Source: Styela clava (Eukaryota > Chordata > Ascidiacea > Stolidobranchia > Styelidae). From it: a DNA stretch of 64,000 nucleotides. The stretch covers positions 15,095,135 to 15,159,134 of the forward strand of contig NC_135255.1 in assembly GCF_964204865.1 (NCBI RefSeq). Direction: 5' to 3'. Within the stretch, counting starts at the first letter, position 1. Each line of letters starts with the position of its first letter. A model generated the notes under the pieces. That model did not search any database, was not told where the DNA came from, and saw only the letters and a program-made list of their open reading frames with translations. Below, one piece after another: positions 1 through 12,930 of the stretch. The position numbers and the translations under genes are program-made.

Positions 1-3000
1 CAGGCAGATAGACATGAAACGGATAAAAACGCCAAAAACCTCCAATCTCCTGCTGTGTGCACCTGTGCAGAGTTTCATGCTCACCTGTGCAACATTCTAC
101 TCTTAATATATTATCATCGCCGATCGTAAAACCTTGTCATTGTGATAGTATAGATACGCGTATCTGGCTGTTCATCAGCCTTACGTATCAACAACATCTA
201 TACGGTCGAAGAATGCCGAAATGTTAACACACAAATTTAATGTGCATTAATCGGATTCACAATAAATAAACAGCATATGACCGGGGCTATAATTAAGTTT
301 TTGTAGGATTTGGTGACGAGGATCAGGTAGGAGTTTTCACTTTATATTTAACTACACGTGGCGCCACATAGTCTGGCGTTCAAATGTCGCAGCGAGTTAC
401 GCACGAGCTACGCAATGTGACGTCGGCCTTAAATGAAGCGAAATTGAATCACGTTGTTGACGTCACGTTCAGCGTAAGCACCGTAACGTCGATATTTTGA
501 CGAAATTTTTAAATCAAAATAATATATTTTACTTGAATCTCGTACGACATCTCGTGATCACTGTAATTTTCCTTGTACATTGTGTATGCCCTCTAGCGAT
601 TGACGGTCTTTTAGTGAAGTTAGCGTCGATAGAAGTCGCTATTTTAGCCGCTCAAAAGCGAGGTGTCAATTTTTGGCAAAAAGGTGATTTTTTGTGTCAA
701 AAAATAAATCCTATTAGGCGACTGAATATGATAAGAGATTAAGATATATAAGGACTCTCTATAGAAACTGCCAGAAGCAGAATATGACGTAATTTAGTCG
801 AGATATAAACGATTGAAAATTTCATCCGAAGTTATAAACCATCCGAAGTTACCTGCGTTTACGGTACCGTATCTGTATTGTAACTGGCCACTCAAGAAAG
901 TACAGAAGTAATTGCCTCCAGAGCTCCCTGGTCTAGCATGAGAGAGAAATTGCAAAATATGGTACTATTAACAAGTAGGTACCGGTACCGTATCTGAATA
1001 TGTATTTTTCTGCACTTAGAAAGTACCGGTAGCCTATCATATTTCCCTGAACACAGACCTTCTCTTCAAACAGTTAAATATCAAAATACTTGAGGTGCAT
1101 GTCGCACATCCGTGTCTTAGCCAGTATGGTCTTGAACATGTATCCCGTCTCTGTTATGTCGTTTAATTATTATGCAGATACTATTACACTTTTAAGTAAA
1201 CGAACATACATAGACTTTAAAACCGGAATTTATCGCGCGATGAAAGTGACAACGCAGACACCGAAGACGTGTCGACGCTCTTTTGCGCCCTTCGCTGGTA
1301 TTTTTTAGACGTTTCCATAATTATTCTAGGAGAGAAAAAAATTATCACACGATTTCCAAGTCCAGCAATCTCGAAGTCAAGTTTATTCTTATTTCCCATT
1401 AAATTCGGACATGCTTGCTCGAACAATGGAGGACTTGCAGTAGTTATATCCAGAATCTATGTATCGCTTTGAAAATCATATGCTACCCCCAATATTTTAT
1501 AACTTTTTTACTAGAGTTTCAACCATCCATAGTCATGCCACAAAGGAGTGATACAAAAAGGACTTATTTCAAGCCTCGATGCTCATTTTATTAACACCAA
1601 TATAGCTCAAAACAGAAGGCATCCTAATTTGGAAAAAAATTCCGTCGAATATTAAACTCAAAGAATACTCGCTTACAACATTCAGTGAACGAATGAAAAT
1701 TCATCTCCTTGATGAATAGATGAACAAAAAAAAAAGACTAGGTTTACTGTATTCTTTATATATTCAAGTTATATTATTATTGTATTATTGCTTGTAGTAT
1801 CAGTGTTATACCGGTGCTAATTTTTATCTTAATGTCCATGCTCTTTCATTTAGAACTTTTGCCCAAATCTTAATTAACTATTTTCCTCATATTATAATAA
1901 ATTCTGTCACTAGTGCCCAATTAGAAAAACAGCCCTGTAACATCCTAAATATGAAAAGAATCGAGATCGCTAATACAAACTAATCGGAACTGACCAGCTT
2001 TTCTGACAAAGATCGCTTATACAAACTGCAATAACTTATATTCCAGTCGAATTCAGTATCTCTCGCCTCGCCAACAACAATCAACCTATATTTCACCCTC
2101 TCGCCTTACAAACAACAATGACTGTTACCTTAAAATTATGAACTTCAAGAGTAAAAGATCCGGTGGTTGCCAAGTGCTTTATTGCAATGCAAAAGGGCAA
2201 ACAGTAAAAAACATTCGGTACCGTATTATATTCAAGTAAAAGTATTTATACAGTTAGAAAAGACAGTAAATATCTAACTCCAGTTTTTGCTAGGAATCCC
2301 CAAAGATAACGAAGGAGAAAACAGCAACAAAATTCATGTTACCATGCAGAAGCAAACAATCTTTTTTTTTTATGTAAGGCCAAGCTCTTTTTGCAAGCGC
2401 AAAACGTTTATTTCTGAAAGAGTTTAACTTAACTTCATAGTGTTGAAGTGTTTGTAAACTGTTGAATTGACTGACAAATACTGAACCTACATATTGCTAA
2501 TGATTAATAGTTCCATCAGTAACTCACAATTTTATTTTTTTACCATTCTATCAGTAATTTTATTTGATGGCTTGGGATTTGGCTTTAATAAGAGAACTTG
2601 GAGAAAGTAAAAAAAAAGACCGGGCCAAACACTGCAGTAGTATCATTTAAAATTGGTGGCAAATAGAATACAGACAGGTAGCATATTGCGGCTTAGAAGA
2701 TACAAAGCAAAAATAAAATGAAACACGAAAAGTATAAAAAAAAAATGCTGGTTAGAAGTACCCAATATCTCTAAAACCCAACAAAAATTTCTTTACAAGA
2801 AAACGAAAGAGTACGGGAATCTTGAGCAGAAATGAGTGATATTTATAGAAACAGAATAGAGTTACCATACTTAAAAAATACAGTCTGAAAAAACCATTGA
2901 TCAAAAACCAAAAGAAAACTATTGTTTATCACCCTTGTGGCGAGAAATGAAAACGACAAAATGTTTATTATGAAACTATTAAAACTCTGCTCACTTGAAC

Positions 3001-4291
3001 ATTAGTCATATGTCAAAGGTGCATGAAATGTTTCTGCCAAGAAATTGTCTGGTGAATTAGAACTCAATTCCAAATTTTATGTCAAAAATTTCTATCTATC
3101 TGAAGTATATAACTTTCTTAAAAGTTTTATTGTGTGAAATGGAACAAAAAGGCGGCTTTTATCCCTGTCAATGGACAAAACAGCAATAATTAGGTAGTGA
3201 ACATTTGAGAGGTATTCATTAACTCCTGTTTTCGTCAAACAGCGAAACTTAATTAGTGGAACACAGATGATATTTGCATTTTATATTGCAAATTCAACTT
3301 TTAAAACACCATTCATCAGACCAGAGCAAAAAAAAGAAATATATAAAGGCCTCATTTGCCACATTAGGACACTAATAACTGAGTAAAGAAGACATAAAAT
3401 TATAGCATTGTACCAATTATGAATAAGGAACTTTGAAAAATAATAATAATAAAAGAGTAACATTACAATAAAGTGGAAAAGAACAACAAACAAAACACTC
3501 CAGCATGAGGTAAGTTAAAACAAGAGGGCATCGGTCACACGTCGGAAATTGTTGGATCAATAAGTATAACTATTGGTCAATATTTAAAAAAACGTTAATT
3601 TAATATTCATAGAAATAAAGAGGCTGTCAATTATATCCAAATGAAGCTTTATAAACTTTTTTAAGTCTTGAGACTGGTAATAATATGGAACATACATAAT
3701 TGTGATTCAGAGACTATTTTTTTCAAGCATGCCGAATAATAACAGAAGCTAAAAAGGATACTATTATCCATTACTATAAGATTATGTTATTCATGGAATG
3801 AACTTACAATATATCTTGCCACTTCCTATACTTATTGATTGGAATCCATAGTGCCAAAATTATATAATGTTCCATACATGTGATGGATAATCAATCACAG
3901 CCAGGAAAACTAATTTAAAAAATACTTAATCGAATGGAAAGCGTAATTTTTTTAAATTTTGGTTCACGAAATGTAATGTCCATAGCACAAAGAAGTATTC
4001 AACTATTTTTCACATCCTTTTGAGTACGGATAAATCAAGTGACAATCAAACACAAGAATGCTTCCAATATGCTCTTTTTATACAGTCAATGGCTAATTAA
4101 TTTATATATTGAGTTGCACGTGATTGTGGTTTCTTCAGCCCTACTTTGGCAAACGCTGACTAAAACAGAAAAACAAACAAGAATGCTGGAGAGTTGATAG
4201 GAAGAATACAGACACATAATTGTAATATTCAACTCAGCACCGTATATATATATTTATATAAATATAAGACTGTGGTTTGAGCATTTGTTTT
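1..4291. other. Gene-poor flank, including 3' flank of the PKNOX gene
   Basis: No coding region here could be supported. The open frames are short, lack conserved motifs and several begin at TTG. The part just below 4291 is expected to hold the PKNOX 3' UTR, but no convincing minus-strand AATAAA was found close to the stop. A CpG-rich block at about 340-500 is listed separately. The rest is AT-rich sequence with homopolymer runs. Confidence 0.5.
340..500. promoter_or_regulatory. CpG-rich block with CRE-like sites
   Basis: This block is CpG-rich in otherwise AT-rich DNA and contains a full CRE-type palindrome (TGACGTCA, in 'gttgacgtcacg' near 460) plus a TGACGTCG half site near 420. That composition suits a promoter or enhancer for a gene outside the window, but no first exon could be recognised on either strand. 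This is inference from composition and motif only. Confidence 0.22.
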
Positions 4292-7200
4292 TCAGCTGCT
4301 TTCCATTGTAACAGAAGCAGAAGCTATCATTGTTCCTGGGTGCAGGTCACCCTCTTCAACGAGAGGGGGTGACCCTTCGTCACTGTTCGTATGGGGCCAG
4401 AATCGTTCTGTTGTTCCAGGCCTTGTGGTTTGTTGTTTGTTCTTTTTGGATTTGGCTACGTTTGCATTTGGATTACTTGCATCGAGCATTGGCTGTAATA
4501 TTCTCCGACGAGCATTAATAAACCTGTAAATGTGGTCAATAATACAATGTGGTTCGAGCTCGGATCTCGAAAGTATTTTACGGAAGTGGTGCCCATATTC
4601 CGACACATTGCCCTACCATCATGAAATCCATGACGTTAATATAGGTTGAAAAAAGTGTGGCAAACTATCTTAAACATTATAAATTTTCAATCGACTATTT
4701 TCAAAGTTGAAGCTTGAAACAACAGTATCATATTGTTAATCTTAATAAGCATTCATACAAATGACAGACATGGGTCAACAATTACTGTATAGCCAAAAAC
4801 TTCAGCAATAAAGTTGAAAAAAATATAAAAGAGTGATAGTGTAAGTCAATGCAAATATGTATCTCAAAATGACCAAATTAATATTGGTCTCATGGTTTGT
4901 GTACAGCAATAGGCAATTGTCATTCTTCTGAAAAACCTACTAAATTATCTCACCAATTATTAACTTGTAATAATGTTAAGTTGGTCTGAGCTGCAAGAGT
5001 CCTCTTTTCATCTTCCGTTGGGTAAGGATGCTGAAAAATTATGTGAATAAATTAGATCAAGTGTGAGAGGGTATTACACAGGCAGTCAGGCACACAAAAC
5101 AATATAGATTTCTGCTTGATTAGGAATAACAAACACTTCAAATGCATAGTACTTACTACTATATGTGAAAATAACCAGGATCTCAATATTTCAGTGGCTT
5201 GTTTAGGTAAGACTCCTCGCTTCGATTTTCTATTGTTACCGTCCTCAATATTATTATGTGGAAGATGATACATGTGAGGTGGAATCACCTAAAACAAAAT
5301 AAAGCAGCAGTTAAAAAGTATCGATCACAAACTTGAGCCAAGCAAAGGTTTATGCACCGAATTCAAATTTAAACATAAGATTGTCCAGATAGAACTTAGA
5401 AGCATAATCTAATAAAACAAACAGACTACAAACCAAGGAGAAACCACAAACGGTGACTAACGATTGTAATCATTCTTCTCTGCTAGTGGAAAGGTTTTTC
5501 CTAAACTAGTGAAGTACCTGTGGAGCAGGTGGCGGAGCATTAACTCCTACTTGTGATAAAGGTGTAGAACCGTTGACTATATTTTCATTTGAATGACCAT
5601 CAGACGATGACGATACACCTGACTGGTATCCACCTACATGAAAAATTGACAAAACATAGATAAGATAGTGGGCCTTGTGCAAATCAATTGTTAATTAGGA
5701 AAGGAGAAAAAATGTTAAATCCATTATTGCTATCTCTGTCACTGCTTTGCCAAATTACATTAGTCATATTAGGTAACATTTCAGAAAAATTCTAATCTGA
5801 CTTGACCGAATTCATTCCATGAAATCAATACAGACTTTGCACTTCAAATAAAAATAATAAAAAGCGTACCTTGCAAAACTATTTCTCCTTGTAAGTTGAC
5901 AGTGACATTTGCATTTGGAGTATTTGCGAGCTGAAAGCAATATTCAATGTAAATATGATCATGCATAATATGTGAAAATACTCAAAATAACAAGAAATTA
6001 CTCGTTGATTGCGCAATAACTCGTTGATTGCGCAATAACTCGTTGATTGCGCAATAACTCGTTGATTGCGCAACAGTTGGTAAATTAGTGTGTAGAAATG
6101 AACTAAGATTGAAATAGGTTACTAAATAACAGAAAATACATGTGGTGGTAAAATTCACGAATCAAAAACATAAGATGCAGAGAGCGGACTCGATAATTTG
6201 CGACCACACACATACAGTCTAATTCACAGAAATACCCATAGTAATCATAAATGATAGCTCTCTTTCAAATAAATGATTGCTCTCTTCAAATCATATGCAA
6301 ATATGGCATAATTGACAATTTATTTAAATTAGATAAATATATTTACTTGGCCATGTACCGATGTTTGAGCATCTGCAAAAATTCCAGAGTCTGATCTGAG
6401 AAGATTTTCGCTGTGCATTTTACCTTTTAAACATGTGATATACCTGAAAAACAACATTTCTACGTAAACAAACCAAATGAGCCGATTATATCTGTTTACA
6501 GATTTGTGGGTAGTTTAGTACGTTGTTGGATTAGTGAAAAATGTCAATCGATTAGTTGAAAGTCAAATTATAAGGATCATTTACCTTCTAATGAGAATAT
6601 AAATTACCTGAATTATAGGTGATTTTACGATAATGGTAGACAAATTAGATGCTGTTTTATCACAAAATTGAAATAGCTCAGTGCTAGAACTATGCATTTA
6701 CATTTTTTCCACCATATAATATGTTTTATAATATCTGAATGGATAACAAATGTTAGGTAAAATATAGCAATGCTCTTTATTTCTGTATATTCAAATTAGA
6801 TGGCCAAATGAAGATTTACATTTCAGTATAGTTTTGGTATAATATATAAAAACACTAATTCGCCTCATACCTTTAGTATAATAATAAAAATGATATTTTG
6901 CAGCAATAATAATGAATTTACTTATTAGGATAAACTCACATACCGATGACAAAAATCTTTGCAGAGCTCATTCACTTTTTCTAATTCCAATAAATGAATT
7001 CGCAAAACTTGGATTGCTTTTATCATCTGAAAATACGAAATGTTAATTAATAAAGAAAATAATCACAAATATCAAAGTATCATATATTTTTATTCTGAAT
7101 TTTAAACCAACGGAATAACACATTCAGGCATATATGCACATTACTCAAAAATTTTTTTGACAAATTGCCAACTGTTAGATACTAGTCATTTGATGCAACG

Positions 7201-8482
7201 ATAGTTCAAATTCATTTAATGATTTTTGCTCGAGATTGCGCAATTATGGTTTTATTAAATCTGTCGAGTCTGAAACTTTGACATTTTTTAGGCTGGGAGT
7301 CAACATTTGAAATTGTGGAGAGAGATAGATGAGAAATACACAAACAACCAGTGCTAATCATTCCATTGAACCTGATTGATTGGGAATTTACTTTTTGAAA
7401 TGAATATCCCACAGGATGGTTTCTTAAGTTCTGTTATGAAAGCTAGACCACAAAAGCAAGTTGTTTCATTTTGATTCCATACTTATGAATCATTGGATCC
7501 TGTGTTAGGAGCCATTGAACTAATATGTCAATGTTCTAAAAAATTATAAATTTATTTTACCAAATTATCAATCTCTGAATCATTTGTTAATATTGGAGTC
7601 ATTTCATATTGTCGTTGTCTCACAAATTCTTGCAATTCTTCATCAAATGCAGAAGAAGTAGGAGCCTCGTCCCCTTGTGTTGCTTGTTCACACTTTTCAA
7701 ACAACATTTCCAATAGAACAAATAGTGGATGACTGGAAACATAATTCATACATTAGCAAACGATGGTCAAATTTGTAAAGTTGAGTATAAATTGAAAAAG
7801 GGATTTGTGAACTAATTGTTTAGCAATTAGCATACAAAATTACAAAAAAAAACTACAAACTTATTACATCTCCTAGAAATATTGTTTTTCAATCATGTCT
7901 GTCAACTGATTTTGATCTGCAAGAAGATTACTTACTTCTTGATTAATTTTTTGTCTCTTTCAATCTGTATTGCATCTTCTAAATCTTGTACAGGGGCATC
8001 AGAGTTTTGTCCATGTTCCTGAAGTAGAGATGAACAATATATCTTGGTACTTGCTACTAAATTCAACATTTTGGAGCTAGCATTTCTTGCATAATTTACA
8101 ATCAATAGGCAAAGATAGTTATTGAATTTTGAAAATTTGCATTCAATTCCGGCAGGTGGGTGAATCTAGGTAGGAAACAGATCAGTTTTCCAAGTGTTTG
8201 CTCTACGAGGAAAAGCTCTGCAGGAGTAGCGACTAATTTGTAAGGTCTAATGGGCTACTTTTTTAGGAGGACTGAAAGCTCTATCGAATTTATCACCCCC
8301 TGTTTGTAGAGACTGGTATGGGTTTAGAAACAGCAACCTTGGACCTGTGATGCTAATATAGTTGAAAATGCATAGACAGAAATAGACGAGCAAAACCAGT
8401 GACATTGGGAAAATACATGAAAATAAATGATATTACTTACTTTGATATGCTGAGCCCTCTCGTCAGATGTATATTGGCTCAT
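4292..8482 (-). CDS. PKNOX1: PREP/PKNOX TALE-class homeobox transcription factor
   Basis: Predicted 364-residue nuclear DNA-binding protein; family members pair with PBC/PBX through the N-terminal domain. Ten coding exons with GT..AG borders and continuous phase: 8441-8482, 7936-8018, 7561-7732, 6944-7026, 6347-6443, 5870-5930, 5518-5633, 5157-5288, 4954-5030, 4292-4523. The MEIS/PKNOX N-terminal domain (roughly residues 40-140) shows [20 protein letters not shown] and [18 protein letters not shown]. The homeodomain starts with [15 protein letters not shown], has the TALE loop [10 protein letters not shown], and ends [16 protein letters not shown], with its Trp codon split by an intron. The ILQPML ending and [11 protein letters not shown] favour PREP/PKNOX over MEIS. 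Human PREP1 is longer (436 residues by memory). The start ATG has A at -3. Two short upstream frames (ATGCACAAATGA and one overlapping the start) could damp translation if transcribed. Not split into PKNOX1 versus PKNOX2. Confidence 0.93.
6000..6075. repeat. 19-bp intronic tandem repeat, 4 units
   Basis: The unit CTCGTTGATTGCGCAATAA is repeated four times head to tail at 19-bp spacing, the last unit slightly degenerate. It lies in the PKNOX intron between the exons at 5870-5930 and 6347-6443. Each unit carries the palindrome ATTGCGCAAT (last copy ATTGCGCAAC), the consensus known for C/EBP and related bZIP factors. Another copy of the same 10-mer is at 7235-7244, in another intron of the gene. 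Confidence 0.9.
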
Positions 8483-10129
8483 TTTTCTGGTCATTTGTGC
8501 ATAAGATCATTAAGAATTCCACTTGGTGATTTGACTATTGACATGGGTTGAGGTGAGATCAGTGTTACATCACAATGATGTAAAAGCTATACAGTGTATA
8601 TACAGTGGTATAAGGTAAGAACATGAGACATAGAATATTTAAAACATTTTTACACCAAGCCCTTTCAATATTGAGTACTAGTATAGTACTATTATATTTT
8701 ATATTCCACAATGGGTTTCCACATTTAACACGCCGTGAGGTAAGTCAATACGACAGACAGATCAATCATTTTTTAACCCAATTCTTTCGGACTGGTTGCC
8801 TGAGTATGGCAATATTTACCAGTACATGAATGATTTTGGAAAGTTGGAGGAACCATTGCAATGACAAGCACAGAAGCATGTTTCAAAAGCTAAGTAACAG
8901 CCAATTGCCAGATCTATTATTTTATTAGTGAATCTGGCAGAATTTGTCTATCGTCTGATCTAAATAGAGAAAAATTCCTTTCAAATTGCACTGCAAATAT
9001 ATAGATATTTTCCAGTAAGTGAATCTAACATAAACTGCACCTCTATGCAACATTACTGAGAGAGCTTCATTTTTACAAATTGATTATTTTTTCATATTAG
9101 CATATTTTCAGAGGAGGCAGAGGTAGAAGTTTTTTATTTCAAAGATTTTTCTTAGTACCATATAATCAAACTATTTTATTCCAGTACAAGGATTGTTTAT
9201 TCTATATTATATATACATTTTATAATATTTTTGAACCATGCAGGTCAGCTCAATATAATATTATCTTCATCCTAAACACCAACAAATTTATATTTCAAAC
9301 ATTTCATATTTATCCCAATTGTGAATGATTCTATAATCACATTCCAACCTGCCACTAGTCTATAATCCATAAAAATAGATTCCAGTTAGCTAGAATGCTG
9401 ATTGGCAAAACAATCATGATTGAAAATGCACACATTAAAGAAATGATTAAATACGAGCGGGAATAACATGCAGTGATATCTTTCCTGTCTGTCTATAGAT
9501 GACAACTGAGGTACTTCCTTTACATTTTGAATTCAAGCTGTACAATGTAATTGCATGTCCTTACGAGTGCAATCTGACAATGATTTATGTTTTGCACATT
9601 CTATATACTGTGGCTACCTTATCACCAATGAATTGGACATATTTGCAACATTAAAACTAATGATTTTTTATTGCTATACTGTATTATTTTCTTGACAGCC
9701 GTTCGGATATCAAACAATGCATTGAAACAATATGTTATATCTTTTAGCACTTTAGTATGCAAGCAATTAGAATACTAACAATTGTTTCCAACTAACAATT
9801 GTTTCCAACTAATATACGTCATTCACAGAGTCTGTATTCAAACAATTGAACACAAGCAGAAAAACAATCACACCTGGTGAATATACACACAATGCCATTG
9901 CAGATGTTTATTTGATCTATGGACTTATTATATATTATAGAACATTCCTTTGGGGACCTGCTTCTATGCAACATTGCTGGGATATATTAATACATACAAG
10001 TAGTGTTTTATCATATTATGACCAATCTTTAAAAAGTTTGAAGCCAAAACAGCAATAGAATATATCCTCTGTGTATGTCAGTATGTACAGCTGTAAGATT
10101 ATACAGTTGGTTTATGCTATGTTTCATCC

Positions 10130-10620
10130 ATGTAGTGCGCTTTATTGCATGCTAGACTAACTTGTTTAATGAAAATGGCCGCTAACGCTCAATGTACTGA
10201 TATAACGGTTTTCGAGCGCCCGTGATTTTCTCTCGCCTATCTTTCGCTGTTTCATCAACAGGCTAAGCTTTCGTATAACTCTTCATAATTCGCGCTCAAT
10301 ATCGGCTTTCACGCATCAACTTACAAATAAACCGTGTGCCAAACATATTACAGCCATTTGTAAAGCAATGCCGCCTCCGCGATGGCTACAAAAGTCGAAC
10401 ACAACACAATTTGATGGACAAGCAAAGCAACAAACCGACTGTCAATCTTCGTCACTGTGATGGCAGATAATGGCGGACCGTGCGAGAGATGCCAGATTGA
10501 CAACGTCAAAGTCACGTGATCTTTCTGGCTTATGTGATTGGTGGATAATTTGAATGGCGAAACTGTCGCTCTCGTTGCCGTCTCAATCGACTGTTAAAAC
10601 AACGTGATTGCCGTTGTGGG
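10130..10620 (-). promoter_or_regulatory. Candidate promoter / 5' UTR exon of PKNOX
   Basis: A CpG-richer block upstream of the minus-strand PKNOX start, separated from the first coding exon by about 1.6 kb. It contains GCGGAC and GGCCGC YY1-like elements near 10170 and 10475, an E-box inside GTCACGTGAT near 10512, and a CCAAT-like ATTGG near 10540. No transcript start can be fixed. The intervening 8483-10130 would then be a 5' UTR intron. Inference from composition and position. Confidence 0.3.
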
Positions 10621-11210
10621 CTGGGATTACGATATAGAAAAAACACTCACGGACGCTGTGATAATCTCGGTATCGAGTGGCAGACAGACAAGGAAGAAGA
10701 TGCATTTTCTTTGATCGTAGCATCCAATTCGTAGAGCCGGATTTATAAGGCTCTAGGGCCTGGTGAGTATAAAGCTTCATATTTTTCATGACGAATGGAA
10801 ATAGATGGATAGTTTATTTTGAAAACTCCATAATACACACAAATTGAAAGTGGAGAATTCTGGAGAGCGGGCAAAACCTTTAAAAAAGTTTAAAACACGA
10901 GAAACAGAATGCGCCCGCCCACCAGCACACACAAAGTTACAATATATATCTGTATATTCCTTAATTTGAATGCCTTGAAAGGATGGAAATAAATTCAATT
11001 TTCAATCATTTGAAACTTACACTGGTACAGTAATATACAGATATATGTTGTTAATTAAAGTAATGTTTATTTTGCCCCATCCCTTAATGATATTGCGATA
11101 AACCGAAGATCTTTGGCGTCAAATGTAAACATTGATCAACGGATAATATTATTTCCAATTCTTAAAAGAATTTTACAATATGATCTATTGAATTGATCAT
11201 TACTCTACAG

Positions 11211-11350
11211 CAGGCATGTCCAACCTTTTTAGTGCCACTTTCACATGACGAAACTCATTGCGGGCCTCAAACATATACCACATATACCAGTTCTGATTTA
11301 CGTTAGTATTTGCGCGTCGCTGAATCAAACGCTTGGATTGCACAAAGCTG
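11211..11350. mobile_element. hAT-like transposon end, partial
   Basis: The sequence CAGGCATGTCCAACCTTTTT followed by a GCGGGCC motif has the layout of a hAT-type terminus (CAGgnntgnnCAACC). No matching opposite terminus or 8-bp duplication was found downstream, so the element looks truncated or its other end has decayed. The right boundary given is arbitrary. Confidence 0.45.
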
Positions 11351-12198
11351 TTGCGAATATCTGAAATCATGCATTTGTACGCAGTGACTAAATTTCAGAA
11401 GTTTTATTTAACGCAAAAATTACATACACACCATAGCAAAAAACAAACAGAAAAAAAAAACGTATACCGGAGCCAGTAACAAAGTAGCCTACAGTAGACT
11501 TTTTATTTTACGGTTGTGATAAGGATGATCAAAGCCTACCCTACACGAAAGATATTAATCATAACGACTTACGGTAAATTTGGGTTGCAAATTTATTCTT
11601 ATAATTTTCCTCGACCAATGATCGCACAATAGCTTTCGATTTTGTTGAGCAAAACGCGCGGTCCTTCGAGAAATAAAAAAAAACATCGATGTCAACCAGG
11701 GCGCAAGATTTGGTACAAGTGTGATAAGCAGAACCGATATTGGGATATAGAGGGCCGGCACAAACAAACCAAAATCACGAAATATACCTTGCTGAAATAG
11801 ACAAATCGTTTATATCAGTGCTTACTATAGCCGAAGTAAATTGAAAGCGATGTCTTCAAAATTTTTAATGTTTGAATGTGAGTGTTCCTTTTCACATCCA
11901 TAATACAGTTGTTTGAGTTTCACAATTTATTCGAGTAATTCTATATTATTAGTTTAATACTACCAAATACTCTAAACGTAATACAACCAAACACTCAAGT
12001 ACAAGATCTCGAGCGAGATTTCTCAGTATTATAGGTCTTATTGGCGATTTTGCAGGTGAATGTATTACTTTTGACATCATTATTTAAAAAAGAATATTTC
12101 TATATTTAAAAAGAGAATATTTAGGTACTTTGTTCGTTTTTTTGTATAATATCATTATGTACGATTATTACTTATCGATTTTAATCGGTAAGTATGTT

Positions 12199-12476
12199 GA
12201 TAGGTATTTGTCTGTTTGTCTGTCTGTCTGTTAGATGCACGCGATATCTCACGAAAGCAAATTTGAATCGGCTCCAGATTTTGCATGTGCATTCATCATA
12301 TGTCGGACCAGAAGCCTATTGATTTTGGATGAATTATGTCGTATAATTAGCGAGTTATTAATTGATTAGTGATGGGACACAAGGTGTCACTATGGATCAA
12401 GAGCGCTGTTTTGGGGGATCCCCTAACTTTCGATCGATAAGTCTTCGGTCTCTGACCAATATTCTCGTTTAGTAGT
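12199..12476 (+). repeat. Dispersed ~270-bp repeat, copy A
   Basis: This segment and 14265-14515 are near-identical over long stretches in the same orientation. Shared blocks include GATAGGTATTTGTCTG at the start, a TGTC/TGTCTG microsatellite, TTAGATGCACGCGATATCTC, TCGGACCAGAAGCCTATTG, and a 3' end with CGATCGATAAGTCTTCGGTC. The sequence shows a repeat; its class (SINE, MITE or Helitron-like) is not evident because no clear terminal inverted repeats or poly-A tail are seen. Confidence 0.8.
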
Positions 12477-12930
12477 TGGTGCATTTGTCAGTGGCGTCGA
12501 AATTCGCTCGTTTTTGTAACGTTGTTGCCAGTAAGCGATAAAAGCACCAACTACAGTCTTGACCCTCTTCATTTTATTTGAAAAAAATATCCCAACAATT
12601 CGTTTGCGATTTCATAAGCTGCTTTTAAACATTTTGAAACCACCGAAAATTGAATTGACCACAATAATTGCTAGTGAATACACGTTACAATTATACACAC
12701 TGCATTCTGACTAATTTATCAAATTACTCCTCGAGCCAAAAATTGAAGAAACTTCTGTCAATGAAGTTCTACTGGTATTTTGCTCGGTTAATCCCGATTT
12801 TCTGTCGAGCTCCCAAATACATAAGGCTGTGGTGTAACCGGAATTTTCAATTTGAGGTCCAATGGCCCAGTAAAAGTAATCCATATAATGCGTTGCTCAC
12901 GGTACAACCGTTCTATAGTCTAGTCTAGAT

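Noticed and set aside
1-110. Possible exon with a GTGAGC donor on the minus strand near position 80
   Set aside because: One isolated donor-like site without a supporting frame, acceptor or recognisable peptide.
6000-6075. The 19-bp tandem repeat as a CRISPR array
   Set aside because: Units are contiguous without spacers, and the context is a eukaryotic intron.
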